Source: Nitrospirota bacterium | Lineage (GTDB): Bacteria; Nitrospirota; Thermodesulfovibrionia; Thermodesulfovibrionales; Magnetobacteriaceae | Length of the DNA: 64,000 bases | Direction: 5' to 3' | Assembly: GCA_015233895.1 (NCBI GenBank) | Contig: JADFXG010000007.1 | Span: forward strand, 1-64,000 | Part shown: positions 8,277-17,101 of the stretch, in pieces | Position numbering within the stretch: the stretch's first letter is position 1 | Layout: each line of letters starts with the position of its first letter | Notes under the pieces: model-generated | Told to the model about the DNA's origin: nothing | The model's input: only the letters and a program-made list of their open reading frames with translations | The model's database searches: none | Program-made: the position numbers and the translations under genes

Positions 8277-9492
8277 ACCTGAGCGGCTCTATGGGGTCAA
8301 GCTTTGCCGCCTGATATGCCGGATATATTGTTGATAAAAAACTAATTGTTAAAGCTGATACTGAGACCAGTACAAAATCTGATAGTTTCCACTTAACCGG
8401 CAGATGGCTGAGATAATACACATCTGGCGGGAGTTTTATGAGCTGATAGGAATCTAAGAGATAACAAGTTATCGCTCCTCCGGTTACTCCAATCAGTGTG
8501 CCGGTTAAACCTACAAGAAACCCCTGAATCATAAAAATTGCCATGATGCCGGAGTTGGTTGCTCCCATAGCTTTAAGAATTGAGATTTCACGCTCCTTTT
8601 CCATAACATTCATTATAAGAGTGGAGATGATATTAAAGGCCGCTACAATCACTATCAAGGTCAATATGATAAACATGGCAAATTTCTCAAGCTTTAGCGC
8701 TGAAAAAAGATTTCTGTTCATCTGCATCCAATCCCTTGCCCTGTAGGGAAACCCAAGCGCTGTGTTAAGCGTCTCTCTGACCTCAGAAGCCTTGTAGATG
8801 TCGTCAAGTTTAACCTGAACACCGTTTGCCGTGTCCCCTAATCCAAAGAACTTCTGAGCTGCTGCCATGTTTGTTATAGCAAGGCTTGAGTCATATTCAT
8901 ACATCCCGATTTCAAACACAGCCACAACCTTAAATTTTTTGGCCTTTGGGATCATACCCAGTGGACCTATCTCACCTACCGGAGAGATAATATTTACATA
9001 GTCTCCGTCTGTGACGCCAAGACCTCCGGCAAGCTCTGTGCCTATCACAATGCCGTCTTCTGTTTTGCCGAGCTCATCAAGTGAGCCGTTTTTAATGTAC
9101 TTCTTTAAGTCTGTCACGTTTTTTTCAAGCTCTGGGATAACCCCCCTTAGATAAACCCCCTGAGCTCTTTTTCCCTGAGAAACCATCACCTGGCCAAGCA
9201 CAAACGGAGCTGTGGCCTCAACATGGGGAAATTTCTGTATCTTAGCTGCAAGCTCCTCATACATTGGGATTGTGCCCTCATGGCTTAGTACCAGAAGGTG
9301 AGTGTTGACGCCAAGGATTTTCCGTTGCAAATCCTCATGAAATCCGCTCATTACCGAGAGCACTATGATGAGCGCCATAACCCCCAGCGCCACCCCGCCT
9401 GTGGATATGACCGTGTTGAAGGAGATACTTTTGTGTTTTTTCTTAGATTTAAGATATCTAAGCGCTATGGCAAAAAAGTATGGAAGTTTCAC
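8269..9492 (-). CDS. lolE: Lipoprotein-releasing ABC transporter permease LolC/LolE
   Basis: 407 residues with the LolC/E architecture: an N-terminal membrane helix after IALRYLKSKKKHKSISF, a periplasmic MacB-like domain (about 45-265), then an FtsX-type block of three helices (about 275-395) including the EREISILKAMGA coupling motif. Only one permease gene is visible, so the complex may be a LolDF/LolDE type with a homodimeric permease. Its start overlaps the lysS stop by 4 bases (ATGA), showing translational coupling, as in many bacteria where lol genes follow lysS. LolD lies 1.3 kb further downstream on the same strand. Confidence 0.9.
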   Translation of the reverse strand: MKLPYFFAIALRYLKSKKKHKSISFNTVISTGGVALGVMALIIVLSVMSGFHEDLQRKILGVNTHLLVLSHEGTIPMYEELAAKIQKFPHVEATAPFVLGQVMVSQGKRAQGVYLRGVIPELEKNVTDLKKYIKNGSLDELGKTEDGIVIGTELAGGLGVTDGDYVNIISPVGEIGPLGMIPKAKKFKVVAVFEIGMYEYDSSLAITNMAAAQKFFGLGDTANGVQVKLDDIYKASEVRETLNTALGFPYRARDWMQMNRNLFSALKLEKFAMFIILTLIVIVAAFNIISTLIMNVMEKEREISILKAMGATNSGIMAIFMIQGFLVGLTGTLIGVTGGAITCYLLDSYQLIKLPPDVYYLSHLPVKWKLSDFVLVSVSALTISFLSTIYPAYQAAKLDPIEPLRFK

Positions 9493-10970
9493 ATCTGTGG
9501 CTTAAGCAAAGGAAACAGGATAACATCCCTGATAGAGTGTGAATCTGTTATTAGCATTGAAAGGCGGTCTATACCGATACCCTCCCCGGCGGCAGGCGGC
9601 ATTCCGTACTCAAGTGCGCGTAAAAAATCCTCATCCATCCAGTGCGCCTCCTCATCTCCGCTCTCCTTAGCCTTCACTTGCTCTATAAACCGCTGTCTTT
9701 GGTCAATTGGATCATTTAACTCTGAAAACGCATTGGCTATCTCGCGTCCCATAATAAAAAGCTCAAAACGCTCAACAAGTTCCGGTTTATCGGCACGCCT
9801 TTTCGAAAGCGGTGAAATCTCAACAGGATAATCCGTTATAAAGGTAGGCTGGACTAAATCCGGTTCCACTTTCACCTTAAATATCTCATCTATCACATTT
9901 GTATAAGATGCTCCGGTAGGAATATTTAAACCCTCTTTTCTGCCCCATTCGGTGGCCTTTGCAGTGTCTCTTAAAATCTCCTCCGGAACCCCCTTTTCTA
10001 TGAATGAATCAAAGAAAGACACCCGTTTCCATGGCGGCGTAAAATCAAGCTCAACCTCTCCATATTTTAGCTTAAGAGCTCCCACCACTTTATTTAACGC
10101 AAACGAAAACATCTCCTCTGTAAATGACATAAGGAAATTGTAGTCCTTGTATGCAATGTAAAACTCAAGCATTGTAAACTCAGGATTATGCTTTGTAGAG
10201 ATGCCCTCGTTACGGAAGTTTTTATTTATCTCAAATATTCTCTCATACCCTCCGACAAGAAGCCTTTTCAGATATAACTCCGGGGCAATCCTTAGGTATA
10301 AATCCGTTGAGAGCGCATTATGATGGGTCTTAAATGGTTTTGCGGCTGCTCCTCCCGGAATTGGGTGCATCATCGGGGTCTCTACCTCTATAAAGTTGTG
10401 GCTTTCAAGAAAATCACGTATGGCTTTCACCAGTTTGCTGCGAATGGCAAAGGTTTTTCTTACCTCAGGGTTTACGATTAAATCAACATACCGCTGCCTG
10501 TAGCGGATTTCTACGTCCTTTAGCCCGTGCCACTTCTCAGGGAGCGGTCGCAGTGATTTAGAGAGGATTTTAAAATCTAAAACCTCTATAGTTAGCTCAT
10601 CTGTCTTGGTTTTAAAAAGCCTGCCTGAAACTCCTACAATATCCCCTATATCTATTTTTTTAAAAATAAGGTATTTCGTTTCTGATAATATATTTTTAGC
10701 AATGTACAGTTGAATTTTTTCATCAGAGCCGTCCTGCAGATGAGAAAACGAGACTTTCCCAAAGTTTCTTAAAGCTATGATGCGTCCTGCAACGCTGCAC
10801 TCAACACGCTCGGCCTCAAGTTCATCATGTGTCTTTGTAGCAAACCGCTCAGCAAGCTCCCGTGCCGAATTGCCGGGGTTAAAGGTTGCACTGTAGGGTT
10901 CAACACCCATAGAGCGAAGCTCCTCCAGCTTTTTCTTTCTCTGCTCTACTAGTTCGCTTAGCTCTTCCAC
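9489..10970 (-). CDS. lysS: Lysyl-tRNA synthetase, class II
   Basis: 493 residues, the usual length. An N-terminal OB-fold anticodon-binding domain (about 50-160) contains VAGRIIALRNFGKVSF. The class II catalytic core has motif 1 (RYRQRYVDLIVN), motif 2 (FRNEGISTKHNPEFTMLE) and motif 3 (GEGIGIDRLSML). The PLSKRR loop before motif 3 is typical of LysRS. It charges tRNA-Lys with lysine. It is the first gene of the minus-strand lysS-lolC/E unit and diverges from yceD across a 160-base region. Confidence 0.97.
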   Translation of the reverse strand: MEELSELVEQRKKKLEELRSMGVEPYSATFNPGNSARELAERFATKTHDELEAERVECSVAGRIIALRNFGKVSFSHLQDGSDEKIQLYIAKNILSETKYLIFKKIDIGDIVGVSGRLFKTKTDELTIEVLDFKILSKSLRPLPEKWHGLKDVEIRYRQRYVDLIVNPEVRKTFAIRSKLVKAIRDFLESHNFIEVETPMMHPIPGGAAAKPFKTHHNALSTDLYLRIAPELYLKRLLVGGYERIFEINKNFRNEGISTKHNPEFTMLEFYIAYKDYNFLMSFTEEMFSFALNKVVGALKLKYGEVELDFTPPWKRVSFFDSFIEKGVPEEILRDTAKATEWGRKEGLNIPTGASYTNVIDEIFKVKVEPDLVQPTFITDYPVEISPLSKRRADKPELVERFELFIMGREIANAFSELNDPIDQRQRFIEQVKAKESGDEEAHWMDEDFLRALEYGMPPAAGEGIGIDRLSMLITDSHSIRDVILFPLLKPQM

Positions 10971-11042
10971 TTGTACCAGTTACGGTTTAGATTTATTCCT
11001 AAAATAATCACAGCTCATTACTGTAACATTTTGTTGTTAAGC

Positions 11043-11072
11043 TTGACAAGTTTTAATTATTAAAATTATAAT
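11043..11072 (+). promoter_or_regulatory. Sigma70-type promoter of the yceD-rpmF-plsX-fabH operon
   Basis: A perfect -35 box (TTGACA, 11043-11048) is followed after 18 bases by a perfect -10 box (TATAAT, 11067-11072), in a T/A-rich spacer. Transcription should start near 11080, giving a leader of about 50 bases before the yceD ATG. Confidence 0.75.
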
Positions 11073-11130
11073 TCTACTCTACGCTACGTAAGCAGAGTTA
11101 GAACTGTTAGGGAGGGTAGGGTTATAAGGT

Positions 11131-11640
11131 ATGAAAGTGATAGTGATGGATATCCCGGATGAGGGGATGCACATTGCCATAGACATGGCACTGAAGGCAG
11201 AGGGAATTGAGACGAAGGGGCCGGTAAGGGGACACATTGAGTTACAGAGAAGCGGCACTGAGGTAATAGTAAGTGGTAAGGCAAAGGTGGATATAGGTTT
11301 GCAGTGCGGCCTGTGTCTTAGCGAATTTATAAGCGAATTGCCGCTTGACCTTAATCTTCTGTACGCTCCGGAGGGTGAACCGGTCTCAGAGGACAGTGTG
11401 GAGTTAAGCACCGGTGAGATGGACGTGTGCCAATACAGTGAAGGAGAGATTGATATAGCACAAATGTTGAGAGAGCAGGTAATTCTTAACGTATCAATCA
11501 GTGCAGTGTGTTCAGACAACTGCCGGGGGCTGTGTCCTGTGTGCGGCATCAATTTAAACACGGAAACTTGTAATTGCAAAAATACGTCCGGAGAGGGACG
11601 TTTTTTTAAACTAAAAGATTTATTAACGAAAACAAATTAA
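11131..11640 (+). CDS. yceD: YceD/DUF177-family protein
   Basis: 169 residues of the DUF177 family, which in bacteria and plastids precedes rpmF and is linked to 23S rRNA or ribosome accumulation. The C-terminal half has the conserved cysteine pattern (CGLCLSEF; then C-x-x-x-C-x-x-L-C-x-x-C-G), suggesting a zinc-binding site. GGAGG at 11111-11115 is rather far from the ATG, and AAGG lies closer to it. It is followed after 12 bases by rpmF, the classical arrangement. Confidence 0.9.
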   Translation: MKVIVMDIPDEGMHIAIDMALKAEGIETKGPVRGHIELQRSGTEVIVSGKAKVDIGLQCGLCLSEFISELPLDLNLLYAPEGEPVSEDSVELSTGEMDVCQYSEGEIDIAQMLREQVILNVSISAVCSDNCRGLCPVCGINLNTETCNCKNTSGEGRFFKLKDLLTKTN

Positions 11641-11652
11641 AAGGAGTAGTAA

Positions 11653-11838
11653 ATGGCTAATCCAACATCGCGGCATTCAAAGTCAAGAAGGGACAAAAGG
11701 AGGGCTAACTGGAAAGGAACAGCGCCGACTCTGATACTGTGTCCGGATTGTAAGGCGGTGAAATTGCCGCATCGGGTTTGTATGAGCTGCGGTAAGTACA
11801 ACGGCAGAAGTATTCTCGCAGTGAAAGAAAAAGAATAA
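11653..11838 (+). CDS. rpmF: 50S ribosomal protein L32
   Basis: 61 residues. It has the L32 opening (MANPTSRHSKSRRDKRRANWK) and a zinc-ribbon with four cysteines (CPDC and CMSC), so this is the zinc-binding (C+) form and not the zinc-independent paralogue. AAGGAG lies a few bases before the ATG. It is part of the yceD-rpmF-plsX-fabH operon, which links ribosome and membrane-lipid synthesis. Confidence 0.97.
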   Translation: MANPTSRHSKSRRDKRRANWKGTAPTLILCPDCKAVKLPHRVCMSCGKYNGRSILAVKEKE

Positions 11839-11865
11839 GAAATTTATAGAAAAGAGTAAAGAAAA

Positions 11866-12882
11866 ATGATAATAGCCCTGGATGCCATGGGAGGCGATAA
11901 TGCCCCCGGAGTCAACGTGGACGGAGCGGTGGAGTCAGTTAATGAGCTGCCGGATATAAAGATTATACTGGTGGGTCAAACTGATGTCTTAGAAGCGTTG
12001 CTTGCAAAAAAGAAATACCGTAGTGGAGCAATCGAAATAAGACATGCCTCCGAGGTCGTAAGCATGGATGACTCAACAGCAAATGCGTTAAGAAAGAAGA
12101 GAAATTCCTCCATACGAGTGGCTGTTGAGCTGGTAAAATCAGGCGAGGCACAGGCGGCGGTAAGCGCAGGGCATTCAGGGGTGGCGATGGCAACCTCACT
12201 CACGATATTAAAGAAGGCTCCCGGTGTGGACAGGCCTGCCATAGCTGTGTTAATGCCAAGAATTAAGGGGCGTTTTCTTTTAATTGACGCCGGAGCTAAT
12301 GTTGACTGTAAGCCTATAAACCTCCTTCAGTTTGCTCTTATGGGATCAGCCTACTACAAGTTGGTTTATAACGTAGAGGCGCCCACAGTTGCCCTTCTAA
12401 GCATAGGCGAGGAGGATTCAAAGGGCAATGAGCTTACCAAAGAGACATTTAAATTATTAAAATCGGCAAAAATCAACTTTATCGGCAACATTGAAGGAAA
12501 GGATATTTTTAAGGGGCTTGCCGATGTGATTGTCTGTGACGGATTTATCGGAAATACTGTTCTTAAAGTAAGTGAGGGTCTGGCAGAGGCAGTAATTCAG
12601 ATACTTAAGAATGAAATATCAGATTTAACTTTTGGCAAACTTGGGTTTTTGTGTTTAAGACCAGCATTCAGAAATTTTAAAAAGCACACCGATTATGACG
12701 AAAGCGGTGGCGCACCTCTATTAGGAATAAACGGCACATGCGTAATCTGCCACGGCAGGTCATCGTCAAAAGCCATACGAAACGCTTTGAAACTTACGCA
12801 TCAACTTGCTATGCAGAACATAAATAAAATAATAGCCGATGATATCGCCTCACAAAATATGCTCAGAACCGAGGGAACTTAG
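11866..12882 (+). CDS. plsX: Phosphate acyltransferase PlsX
   Basis: 338 residues, the normal size. PlsX converts acyl-ACP to acyl-phosphate for PlsY, the first step of phospholipid synthesis. Recognisable blocks are the N-terminal IALDAMGGDNAP, the AAVSAGHSGVAMA loop, the FLLIDAGANVDCKP strand and VCDGFIGNTVLKVSEG. It starts 27 bases after rpmF and is followed after 2 bases by fabH, as in many bacterial fab clusters. No fabD, fabG or acpP follows here. Confidence 0.97.
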   Translation: MIIALDAMGGDNAPGVNVDGAVESVNELPDIKIILVGQTDVLEALLAKKKYRSGAIEIRHASEVVSMDDSTANALRKKRNSSIRVAVELVKSGEAQAAVSAGHSGVAMATSLTILKKAPGVDRPAIAVLMPRIKGRFLLIDAGANVDCKPINLLQFALMGSAYYKLVYNVEAPTVALLSIGEEDSKGNELTKETFKLLKSAKINFIGNIEGKDIFKGLADVIVCDGFIGNTVLKVSEGLAEAVIQILKNEISDLTFGKLGFLCLRPAFRNFKKHTDYDESGGAPLLGINGTCVICHGRSSSKAIRNALKLTHQLAMQNINKIIADDIASQNMLRTEGT

Positions 12883-12884
12883 AT

Positions 12885-13865
12885 TTGAGCAATGCAAGAG
12901 TAATTTCAACAGGCTCATATCTGCCTGAGAAGGTTCTTACAAACAGTGATCTCGAAAAAATGGTTGACACCTCTGACACGTGGATAGTAGAACGAACCGG
13001 AATACATGAGCGCAGGATTGCCGCTGATAATGAGACGGCATCAGATATGGCTTATGAGGCATCAAAGCTGGCGCTGCAACGGGCAGGCTTATCGGCAGAC
13101 AGTCTTGATATAATAATAGTGGCAACAATCTCCGGGGATATGCCGATTCCGGCTACAGCCTGCTATGTGCAGAAAAAGCTTGGCGCCTCCAAAGCCGCAG
13201 CGTTTGATATAAATGCCGCATGTTCCGGGTTTATCTTTGGCCTTTCAACCGCTAATGCGTACATAAAGGCAGGGTTATATAAAAGAATTCTCTTAATAGG
13301 TTCAGAGGTTTTAACTAAATTTACAGACTGGCAGGACAGAAACACATGCGTCTTATTTGGAGACGGCGCTGGAGCAGTCATTCTTGAAGCACATGATGGA
13401 TACAATGGAGTGCTTTCTGTTGATATTCACTCCGACGGCGCTCTATCTGATATTTTGCTTTTACCGGGTGGCGGCTCAAAACATCCTACCTCGGTTCAAA
13501 CTGTAAATGACAGGCTTCATTATATTAAAATGAAAGGGAACGAGACCTTTAAGATTGCTGTCAGAACTCTTGAGAAACTTGTGGTTGACGCTCTTGAAAA
13601 AAACGGAGTTGACCCAAAAGACTTGGCTCTTTTAATCCCACATCAGGCAAACCTGAGAATAATCGCTGCAACAGCCAGCCGTCTTGGCCTTACTATGGAC
13701 AGAGTGATGCTAAATCTCAACAGATGCGGCAACACCTCGGCAGCTTCAATCCCAATAGCCCTCGATGAAGCAGTCGTAACCGGACGCGTAAAGGATGGAG
13801 ATTATATCCTGCTTGAGGCATTTGGCGGCGGCCTCACATGGGCATCCGCTCTGATTAAGTGGTAG
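12885..13865 (+). CDS. fabH: Beta-ketoacyl-ACP synthase III
   Basis: 326 residues. The catalytic triad is visible: Cys in INAACSGF, His in LIPHQANLRI and Asn in CGNTSAASIP; the C-terminal GGGLTWAS also fits. FabH condenses acetyl-CoA (or another short acyl-CoA) with malonyl-ACP to start fatty-acid synthesis. The start is TTG, two bases after the plsX stop, and the family's N-terminal strand begins right after it. It is the last gene of the operon. A perfect 10-bp hairpin (13889-13911), part of a dispersed repeat, lies 23 bases after the stop and could help end transcription. Confidence 0.96.
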   Translation: MSNARVISTGSYLPEKVLTNSDLEKMVDTSDTWIVERTGIHERRIAADNETASDMAYEASKLALQRAGLSADSLDIIIVATISGDMPIPATACYVQKKLGASKAAAFDINAACSGFIFGLSTANAYIKAGLYKRILLIGSEVLTKFTDWQDRNTCVLFGDGAGAVILEAHDGYNGVLSVDIHSDGALSDILLLPGGGSKHPTSVQTVNDRLHYIKMKGNETFKIAVRTLEKLVVDALEKNGVDPKDLALLIPHQANLRIIAATASRLGLTMDRVMLNLNRCGNTSAASIPIALDEAVVTGRVKDGDYILLEAFGGGLTWASALIKW

Positions 13866-13888
13866 AAAGAACAAAATGAATAAGTAAT

Positions 13889-14348
13889 AAGGGAGGGCGC
13901 TGCCCTCCCTTAGACCCTCCCGCAAGGGGTTTTGAACCCCTTGACCCCAGGTTTTGGGTTAGTGATCATCCGAAGCTGTCATTGCGAACCCCCGCAGGGG
14001 GTGTGGCAATCTCCTTTTTTTATAGAATGTTATATGTTGTGTTAAAGAATTTTTTAACCGGCGTTCCGCCGCTTAAAAAGTCTCACAGCGAGCTCCGCCC
14101 GCTAAACTGACGAAAAGATGAAAGGATTTATAGCATTACGTTAATACCGATTTGTCGCCAAAAAGCTAATATAATGTAATGGTGGAGAAAAAGGACTGGA
14201 TCCCGCAACAAGTGCGGGATGACAAAGAGGTGGTGCGAGATGACAAAGAGGCTGGGGTTCCTATCCTGTCATTCTGTCCCTTTCCTGTCATTCCTGCGAA
14301 GGCAGGAATCCAGGTCTTTTATTTATATCTTTGAACGTAACTCGGTAT
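13889..14348. repeat. Composite dispersed repeat, copy A (hairpins plus MITE-like unit)
   Basis: This non-coding stretch between fabH and the TIR gene contains, in order: a perfect hairpin (AAGGGAGGGC / GCCCTCCCTT, 13889-13911), a second hairpin (AAGGGGTT / AACCCCTT, 13924-13942), a GTCATTGCGA...GGCAATCTCC unit (13977-14013), an AACCGGCGTTCCGCCGCTT block from about 14055, and a 205-base MITE-like unit (14144-14348). A second copy with the same order of parts lies at 33475-33918, and the first part alone recurs at 34905-34955. Sequence identity is high in the outer blocks and low between them. Confidence 0.85.
14144..14348. mobile_element. MITE-like unit, copy A
   Basis: The ends ATACCGATTT (14144-14153) and AACTCGGTAT (14339-14348) are inverted with one mismatch. 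The inside carries the 'GGATCCCGCAACAAGTGCGGGATGAC' hairpin and the 'TGTCATTCCTGCGAAGGCAGGA' palindrome. It is nearly identical to the unit at 33718-33918, whose ends match perfectly. It has no coding capacity, so any movement would need a transposase from elsewhere. Confidence 0.6.
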
Positions 14349-14350
14349 AA

Positions 14351-16561
14351 CTACTGTTCTGCAAGAAAGTCCAGTAATTCGTTATAAGAATTATCTCCTT
14401 TATATTTCGCCATTTTGAGACCTCTGAGAAAAGGAGAAATATCATCGTCACCACAATTATCCAGCCTTAAAGGAATTACTCTTTTATCTGTTTTTTTAGA
14501 AAAAATATCGTATAAAACAGATTCATATTCGGCTCTACACCAATTTGATTTTCCAAGATTTTCGCTTAGGCAGGGCATAATGTGCTTACTGTCTTTCAAC
14601 CCCTCTTCTATCTTTTCTATGATCCTCTCGCCAAATCCTATCTTTTCATGATCAATCCAATAGCTTATCCCTTTAGTTTTCAAATCACGCAATATCTCAT
14701 TTTCAATTGTGTCCTTATCTTTACGGGCGTGGCTAATAAACACATCGTACTTTTTTGTATGTTCAAGAAGCTCTTTAAGTGATACAGGTTTGGCAGTTTT
14801 ACCACAGTTAACTTTGAGTTCGCCCTGAATTTCCATCTGAGTGAGAAAATCATATTCAAATAGGTACTTACAGTCTTTAAAACACGGGCATGGCACTTTT
14901 AAATCAGCCTTAAGATTTTTGGTTATTTCATGAATACTCTCAAAGTGATTTCTTATAGTAGTCAAAATTTCACGTTTTTTATCTCCAGCTATTGTAATCT
15001 CTATTTTCCTGTCGTTTGGATATGCTCTTATATAAGCTTTTGTTTTATTGCCGTTATCAATTTTCTGTAATATCGCACCAGTACGCCAGCATAAATAATT
15101 TTGGTTTTCATCTCGTTTGATTAATTCATGGGCTCTTACAATAAACCTTGGGATAACCGTTTTTGGTAAAAAGTCATATTCATATATGACCTTTACGCTG
15201 CCCTTTAAATCCCAGTCTATGTCAACGCTTTCTTTGGTTAAAGCGCTAGCTATGACGTGATTTTCTTTTTTCTCTATTTGAAATGATAACTCTAACCTTT
15301 TCATTAAATTAAGAAGTACATCGTGTTTTTCTTTTGGATAGCCATCCTCTTTTTTCCAAATATCAGTCAAATCGTTCTTATGTAAAATCCCTTTTCCTTC
15401 TATAACTGCTCTTGACGACACAACCTTATAGACCGCATTAGTGCCCCATGATGGTTTTATAATTATCGTATTGTGCAGTGTCAAATCGTCTTTAAAATGT
15501 AAAAACACGCCTAAATCATGAAGATATTCATCAAGCACATTTTCCTTACCTGCTTCAATTCCGTTTTCATTGCACAGCTTTTGAAATTCTGAATACTCAA
15601 TATGGTTTCTTGTATCATTTTCTAATTGCTCTCTGATTTTTATCCATGGCTGCGGCCAATCACTACCCATATGTGGCAACTGGGCGGCTATCTCAGCTAT
15701 ATCGGCTTTCAGTTTATCAAAACTATCATGAACCTTATCAGGTTCTTTACAACTTACGCGATAAAAACCTTGTATGATACCGGGGAATCTCTCTTTTAAA
15801 TCTTTTAAATTAATATCACCTGCGTATTCGTCGTACTTATTAAGAACTAAAATAACCGGACTGCCCACACCGAATACCTTAATGGTGTTAAGCCAGTGTT
15901 CAATTCTGCCGTATTCGTCCTCTTGTCTGGCATCCCATACAAGCATATAAACAGAGCGCTTTGTCAGGAAAAACTGATGGGTTGCGTGGTAAATCTCCTG
16001 TCCGCCAAAATCCCACACATTTAACTTTATATTCTGATTGTCTTGAATTTTTAAAGTTAACGACTTTATTTCTATTCCTTTTGTTGTTTCCTGAGTTTCT
16101 GAAAAACTGTTATCAATTAGTCTTCTTAAAATACTTGTCTTTCCAACGTCACCCTGCCCAACAATTATTAACTTTGCTTCATATCGTTTTTCAATTTCTG
16201 GTTTTTGTTCTGCTGTAGCAATAATGGATGTATATAAAACTGGTGATGCCACTGTAATTGTACTTTGCTTTTCTAATGAGTCAAAAAATTCTCTTATCGC
16301 ATTAATGCCATTTCTTGCTATCTCTATCGGCGGGGTTACAAGTGGGTTGTCATCTACCCAAAATGCAAGTGATTTATTAAGGTTTCCAAACTCAGGCTGG
16401 AGACTCGTTAGTTGGTTTCTAGATAAATCAAGTCTAAGCAAATTCTTAAGTTTTCCAATCTCAGGTGGGAGGCTTGTTAGTTCTTCACTAGCCAAGTCTA
16501 GTTCTTTAGCTTTATTTTCATACGCTTTATTGATTACTTCTAATAGTTCATTTTCATCCAT
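14351..16561 (-). CDS. LRR-Roc-COR-TIR protein (bacterial ROCO protein with a TIR effector)
   Basis: About 736 residues. There are short leucine-rich repeats at the N-terminus (about 18-75: ELTSLPPEIGKLKNLLRLDLS). A Ras-like Roc GTPase follows with P-loop GQGDVGKT (about 135-142), DFGGQ (184-188) and NKYD (241-244). A COR-like dimerisation region (about 290-520) precedes a cysteine-containing stretch (CPCFKDCKYLF ... NCGK) and a C-terminal TIR domain from about residue 604 (YDVFISHARKD). The TIR has the WCRAE block, whose Glu (about E678) matches the catalytic Glu of NAD-cleaving TIRs. Roco-TIR proteins resemble immune sensors; a defence role is inference. ATG at 16561 is chosen because GGGGG lies 9 bases upstream; a TTG three codons earlier is possible. 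Base composition is more A/T-rich than the adjacent fab genes, and the gene abuts a repeat, which suggests acquisition. Confidence 0.9.
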   Translation of the reverse strand: MDENELLEVINKAYENKAKELDLASEELTSLPPEIGKLKNLLRLDLSRNQLTSLQPEFGNLNKSLAFWVDDNPLVTPPIEIARNGINAIREFFDSLEKQSTITVASPVLYTSIIATAEQKPEIEKRYEAKLIIVGQGDVGKTSILRRLIDNSFSETQETTKGIEIKSLTLKIQDNQNIKLNVWDFGGQEIYHATHQFFLTKRSVYMLVWDARQEDEYGRIEHWLNTIKVFGVGSPVILVLNKYDEYAGDINLKDLKERFPGIIQGFYRVSCKEPDKVHDSFDKLKADIAEIAAQLPHMGSDWPQPWIKIREQLENDTRNHIEYSEFQKLCNENGIEAGKENVLDEYLHDLGVFLHFKDDLTLHNTIIIKPSWGTNAVYKVVSSRAVIEGKGILHKNDLTDIWKKEDGYPKEKHDVLLNLMKRLELSFQIEKKENHVIASALTKESVDIDWDLKGSVKVIYEYDFLPKTVIPRFIVRAHELIKRDENQNYLCWRTGAILQKIDNGNKTKAYIRAYPNDRKIEITIAGDKKREILTTIRNHFESIHEITKNLKADLKVPCPCFKDCKYLFEYDFLTQMEIQGELKVNCGKTAKPVSLKELLEHTKKYDVFISHARKDKDTIENEILRDLKTKGISYWIDHEKIGFGERIIEKIEEGLKDSKHIMPCLSENLGKSNWCRAEYESVLYDIFSKKTDKRVIPLRLDNCGDDDISPFLRGLKMAKYKGDNSYNELLDFLAEQ

Positions 16562-16709
16562 TTTGAACAAGCCCCCATAATTGATCCTCTAATTACTCCT
16601 GTTAATGTTCTGTCATAGCAGAACGAAAAGAAACACGGTCTGCTATATAATGATTAAAGTTTTCTATAGGATTATTGTACAGATTCTATGATTATTTTGC
16701 AAGAAGCTG

Positions 16710-16762
16710 TTAAACCCGTTGTTGGAGCAACCAACACCGCGTTTCAGGGGAGTGGGGTTTAA
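16710..16762. repeat. Inverted repeat in the gap upstream of the TIR gene
   Basis: TTAAACCC (16710-16717) and GGGTTTAA (16755-16762) are perfect inverted copies, with a smaller GTTG/CAAC hairpin between them. It lies in the 540-base gap between the TIR gene start and the TMTC-like gene end. I see no gene in it. Confidence 0.45.
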
Positions 16763-16792
16763 TATCGAATTGCAATCTAAGTTTTATATAAA

Positions 16793-16886
16793 GAGGAGAT
16801 TACGACGTCGCTACCGCTCCTCGTAATGACGGATAGAAAGACGCTAACCCTTGTAGTCATTGCGAGCGCAGCGTAGCAATCTCCTC
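16793..16886. repeat. Imperfect inverted repeat of the GTCATTGCGAG...GCAATCTCC type
   Basis: A left arm GAGGAGATTACGAC... (from 16793) and a right arm ...GCGTAGCAATCTCCTC (to 16886) pair imperfectly over about 30 bases. The right arm has the same skeleton as 13977-14013 (GTCATTGCGA ... GCAATCTCC). Such palindromic units are common intergenic repeats in bacteria. Confidence 0.6.
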
Positions 16887-16992
16887 CTTTTTCTGTAACT
16901 TAATTTTGTATTTGAACGCTACCCTGTATTAAAAAGTAATTCCAATTCTTACAGTTTGGGGATTTAGCACGTAATTTTTCTTAGTATTAATA

Positions 16993-17080
16993 TTACTTTC
17001 GCAACAATTTATCTGTTAATTCATTAATGGTTTTATGTAAAACTGCACCAATTTGATTTCCCAAGATTTTTACTCAGGCA
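16993..17080 (-). pseudogene. Relic of a second TIR-domain gene
   Basis: On the minus strand 17080-17045 reads CLSKNLGKSNWC, matching CLSENLGKSNWC of the TIR domain at 14351-16561. Another frame nearby (to 16993) reads INELTDKLLRK and stops, like the YNELLDFLAEQ end of that protein. The stretch in between is missing and the frames differ. It is therefore a deleted, non-functional end of a paralogue, lying directly upstream of the intact gene in the same orientation. Confidence 0.55.
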
Positions 17081-17101
17081 AAGCAATGAATTAACCTGGA
17101 A

